DNA of 8,104 nt, taken from assembly GCA_023439605.1 (NCBI GenBank), contig JAEXNS010000169.1, forward strand, positions 1-8,104, written 5' to 3'. Origin of the DNA: Bacillota bacterium. Its GTDB lineage: Bacteria > Bacillota > Clostridia > Oscillospirales > Ruminococcaceae. A model generated the notes under the pieces. That model was given only the letters and a program-made list of their open reading frames with translations, was not told where the DNA came from and did not search any database. This document shows, piece by piece, positions 6,445-8,104 of this stretch. The position numbers and the translations under genes are program-made. How positions within the stretch are numbered: the stretch's first letter is position 1; every line of letters starts with the position of its first letter.

Positions 6445-6468
6445 TCATATGAGTGTACAGCATATGAT
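6444..6468. promoter_or_regulatory. Inverted repeat ATCATATG-N9-CATATGAT at the predicted transcription start
   Basis: Two exact 8-base arms, 6444-6451 and 6461-6468, separated by AGTGTACAG. It could be an operator overlapping the transcription start or, in RNA, a hairpin near the 5' end of the peptidase mRNA that stabilises the transcript. It superficially resembles a PlcR box (TATG...CATA), but the spacing is nine rather than eight and the inner bases do not fit. Confidence 0.45.
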
Positions 6469-6507
6469 AAAAGAAAAATAAAAATAAAAAATGACTAGGA
6501 GATTAAT

Positions 6508-7935
6508 ATGAAAAACTTAAAGAAAAAAATAGCACTATTAGGTGCAGTAACATTAGCGTTGACAACATTTGTTGCAAATTCTGCAAATGCCACATTTTTA
6601 AATGAGAAAAATATACAAAAAGCAAGTGCGGCGGCATTTGATTATACTGGTCAAGATTCAATTTGTTTTAATAGAAAAACAGATACATCTATTACTTTTG
6701 ACGTAACCTATCCAAATCAAAACGCATATGGAAACAGACTTCAATTATGTGACTTGACAACAGGTAACTGGCAATGGATACAACCAGATAATTATCTAAC
6801 AGATGGTACATATACTTTCAATAATTTAATTCCAGGTAGACAGTATAGAGCTAGCTTAACATGGCATGATGGTACTAGATGGCATGATCTGTATGTTCGC
6901 GTAACTACAACAAATCCAGTGAATTATTCTAAGGTTTTGGTTTTCGTTCATGAAAATGTTTTTGATGGATTACAAGATTCTCTTGATCAATATAGAGCTG
7001 ATTTGTTGAAAGAAGGTTATTGTGCAGAGGTTGTTAAATATACTTCTGGGACAGCTTCAGATGTAAGAAATATAATGAAAAATAAATATCAACAAAATAA
7101 TAAAATTAAAGGAGCTTTTCTAATTGGAGATATCCCATATGCTGAAACAAAAAACAACTGGGAATCTAATGATTGGCCTGGATATTTATATGATGGTCTA
7201 AGTGATTTGTATTATATGGATTTAGATGGTTCTTGGATAAACAAAGATAATGATGCTGCGTTTGAGGAGCATACAAATGGTAGCGGAGACAAAAAACCAG
7301 AAATTTCATGTGGAAGATTATATGGAAGCACTCTTGCTGATTCAGTAGAAAATGAACTAGCAATGTATAAAGACTATTTTAGAAGAAATCATGAATATAG
7401 AACTAACCAAACGACATGTACGGGGGCATTGAGCTCATATGAAAATGGGATTGTAACACAAGAAGTAGATGGATTAAGAGTTCTTTATCCAAATACAACA
7501 AGTATAGATTGTATGGGAACAAGTTCATTGGTTAAAAATGAAATAGTTAAAAATTATGAATGGGCATCTATAATAGCTCACTCTTGGTCAAATGCTCTAT
7601 CAGGCATGAGCACAGACTACATAAGAACAACAAAACCATCGGTTCTTTTCTATAATACTCATGCTTGTGGAACAGCTAGATTTAAAGATGATGATTATGT
7701 TGCAGGTGCTTGTGTGCTAGAGGCAAATGGATTAACTTATTTAGGTTCTACAACATTAGCGTATTATTTGCCAGAATGGGATACTGCGTACACCTCTAAA
7801 TTAGCAAATAACGGTACATTTGGAGACGCATTATTAGATATATTTGATTTATCATTAAATAATTCTAACAATAGTGTTGACTGGACCGGACAGGAAATGA
7901 TTTTATTAGGGGATCCTACTTTAAAGGTTAAATAA
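6508..7935 (+). CDS. Secreted C25-family (gingipain-like) cysteine peptidase
   Basis: A 475-residue protein. Residues 1-28 are a signal peptide: a basic start (MKNLKKK), a hydrophobic core and a likely cut after ANA at 26-28. Residues about 44-136 form a small beta-rich domain resembling an Ig or fibronectin-III fold. The catalytic region starts near residue 138 (VNYSKVLVFV) and contains GAFLIGDIPYA, DLYYMDLDGSW, KPEISCGRL, a probable catalytic His358 (IIAHSW) and a probable nucleophile Cys387 in NTHACGTARF. The 29-residue His-Cys spacing is close to that in gingipain R. The end, WTGQEMILLGDPTLKVK, is typical of C25 enzymes. The classic His-Gly is His-Ser here. The protein ends right after the catalytic domain, with no sorting signal or cell-wall anchor, so it should be released outside the cell. 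AGGAG at 6497-6501, six bases before ATG, fixes the start. It is monocistronic, between two terminators. The peptide-bond specificity (Arg or Lys) cannot be told. Confidence 0.82.
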   Translation: MKNLKKKIALLGAVTLALTTFVANSANATFLNEKNIQKASAAAFDYTGQDSICFNRKTDTSITFDVTYPNQNAYGNRLQLCDLTTGNWQWIQPDNYLTDGTYTFNNLIPGRQYRASLTWHDGTRWHDLYVRVTTTNPVNYSKVLVFVHENVFDGLQDSLDQYRADLLKEGYCAEVVKYTSGTASDVRNIMKNKYQQNNKIKGAFLIGDIPYAETKNNWESNDWPGYLYDGLSDLYYMDLDGSWINKDNDAAFEEHTNGSGDKKPEISCGRLYGSTLADSVENELAMYKDYFRRNHEYRTNQTTCTGALSSYENGIVTQEVDGLRVLYPNTTSIDCMGTSSLVKNEIVKNYEWASIIAHSWSNALSGMSTDYIRTTKPSVLFYNTHACGTARFKDDDYVAGACVLEANGLTYLGSTTLAYYLPEWDTAYTSKLANNGTFGDALLDIFDLSLNNSNNSVDWTGQEMILLGDPTLKVK

Positions 7936-8007
7936 AATTATTGAACATGTATAAAAAAGACAAAAGTTCAGAAAGACAATAAATAACATATTGATAGATG
8001 AACATAA

Positions 8008-8037
8008 ATTCCAAATTATTTAATATTAATTTGGAAT
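8008..8037 (+). other. Hairpin in the 3' region of the peptidase transcript
   Basis: An 11-bp stem, 8008-8018 with 8027-8037 (ATTCCAAATTA and its complement), around an 8-base loop. It is not followed by a U-run, so it is probably not a terminator on its own. It may protect the 3' end of the mRNA or be an inverted-repeat remnant. The rest of 7936-8054 shows nothing recognisable. Confidence 0.5.
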
Positions 8038-8054
8038 ATGTAAAATCTTATGAT

Positions 8055-8104
8055 TTAAAAAACAAAAAAGATTACAAAAATTATTTATTTGTAATCTTTT
8101 TTTG
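8055..8104 (+). repeat. 50-nt direct repeat containing a terminator, copy 2 (reaches the window edge)
   Basis: Identical to 6086-6135 at every position and cut by the end of the window. Confidence 0.95.
8064..8103 (+). terminator. Intrinsic terminator after the peptidase gene
   Basis: The 15-bp stem, 8064-8078 with 8088-8102, and its 9-base loop are exactly those of the terminator at 6095-6134. A run of seven T ends at 8103. It lies 128 bases after the peptidase stop. Confidence 0.85.

Larger units (their letters stand above)
6136..6507. other. Gene-free AT-rich upstream region of the peptidase gene
   Basis: 372 bases with no credible coding frame on either strand, extremely rich in A/T runs. 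It holds two candidate promoters and three inverted repeats, listed separately. I saw no tRNA, riboswitch-like conserved core or mobile-element end. A 7-codon open frame including its stop (6491-6511) ends in ATGA over the peptidase start but has no ribosome binding site of its own and is probably chance. Confidence 0.6.

Noticed and set aside
6444..6468. PlcR-type quorum-sensing box
   Set aside because: The outer TATG and CATA are present, but the spacing is nine rather than eight and the inner A and T positions do not match.
6136..6507. Riboswitch or structured RNA in the long gap
   Set aside because: Only short A/T-rich pairings and three small inverted repeats are present, with no multi-helix core or expression-platform terminator before the start codon.
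6491..6511. Short upstream frame (MTRRLI) ending in ATGA over the peptidase start
   Set aside because: Its ATG lies before the AGGAG used by the peptidase and it has no ribosome binding site, so it is probably chance.
7166..7363. Open frame on the - strand inside the peptidase gene
   Set aside because: It overlaps the conserved catalytic region of a well-supported gene and has no ribosome binding site. Other - strand frames at 3560-3796, 4205-4387 and 4585-4773 were dropped for the same reason.
6086..8104. Insertion sequence or transposon between the 50-bp repeats
   Set aside because: The enclosed gene is a peptidase, not a transposase or integrase. The repeats are direct terminators rather than inverted ends, and no target-site duplication is visible.

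Overview
The window is very AT-rich, with heavy use of AGA, ATA and TTA codons, strong GGGGA/AGGAG ribosome binding sites and short A/T-stem terminators. This points to a low-GC Firmicute, most likely a member of the Clostridia. The species cannot be named from the sequence. All supported genes lie on the + strand.

Layout. (1) Positions 1-146 hold the 3' end of a sigma-70-family gene, region 4 only. It overlaps by four bases (ATGA) a large gene at 143-2779. That gene encodes a single-pass membrane protein with a short cytoplasmic N-terminus, one transmembrane helix, a Thr-rich stem and a very long BspA-type leucine-rich-repeat ectodomain. (2) After a terminator built on a perfect 40-bp palindrome, a complete ECF-type sigma factor (2996-3538) overlaps by 44 bases a second large membrane protein (3495-6056). 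This one has a similar N-terminus, helix and stem, but its ectodomain looks like a beta-propeller-like region followed by a family-1 extracellular solute-binding domain. (3) After another terminator and a gene-free AT-rich stretch with several inverted repeats, a secreted C25 (gingipain-like) cysteine peptidase is encoded at 6508-7935. It is followed by a terminator identical over 50 bases to the one in front of it.

How the genes may work together. The order sigma gene, then overlapping membrane-protein gene, occurs twice in tandem. The two membrane proteins share an aligned transmembrane/stem module (24 of 40 residues identical by my hand alignment) but have unrelated ectodomains. The simplest reading is two paralogous sigma/anti-sigma signalling cassettes in which one membrane anti-sigma chassis carries exchangeable sensors: an LRR surface in the first and a substrate-binding protein in the second. 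Neither cytoplasmic domain contains any Cys or His, so they are not zinc-type (ZAS) anti-sigma factors. The anti-sigma role is inferred from gene order, topology and paralogy; no named anti-sigma domain was identified. The peptidase is probably transcribed on its own. Whether it belongs to either regulon cannot be seen from the sequence.
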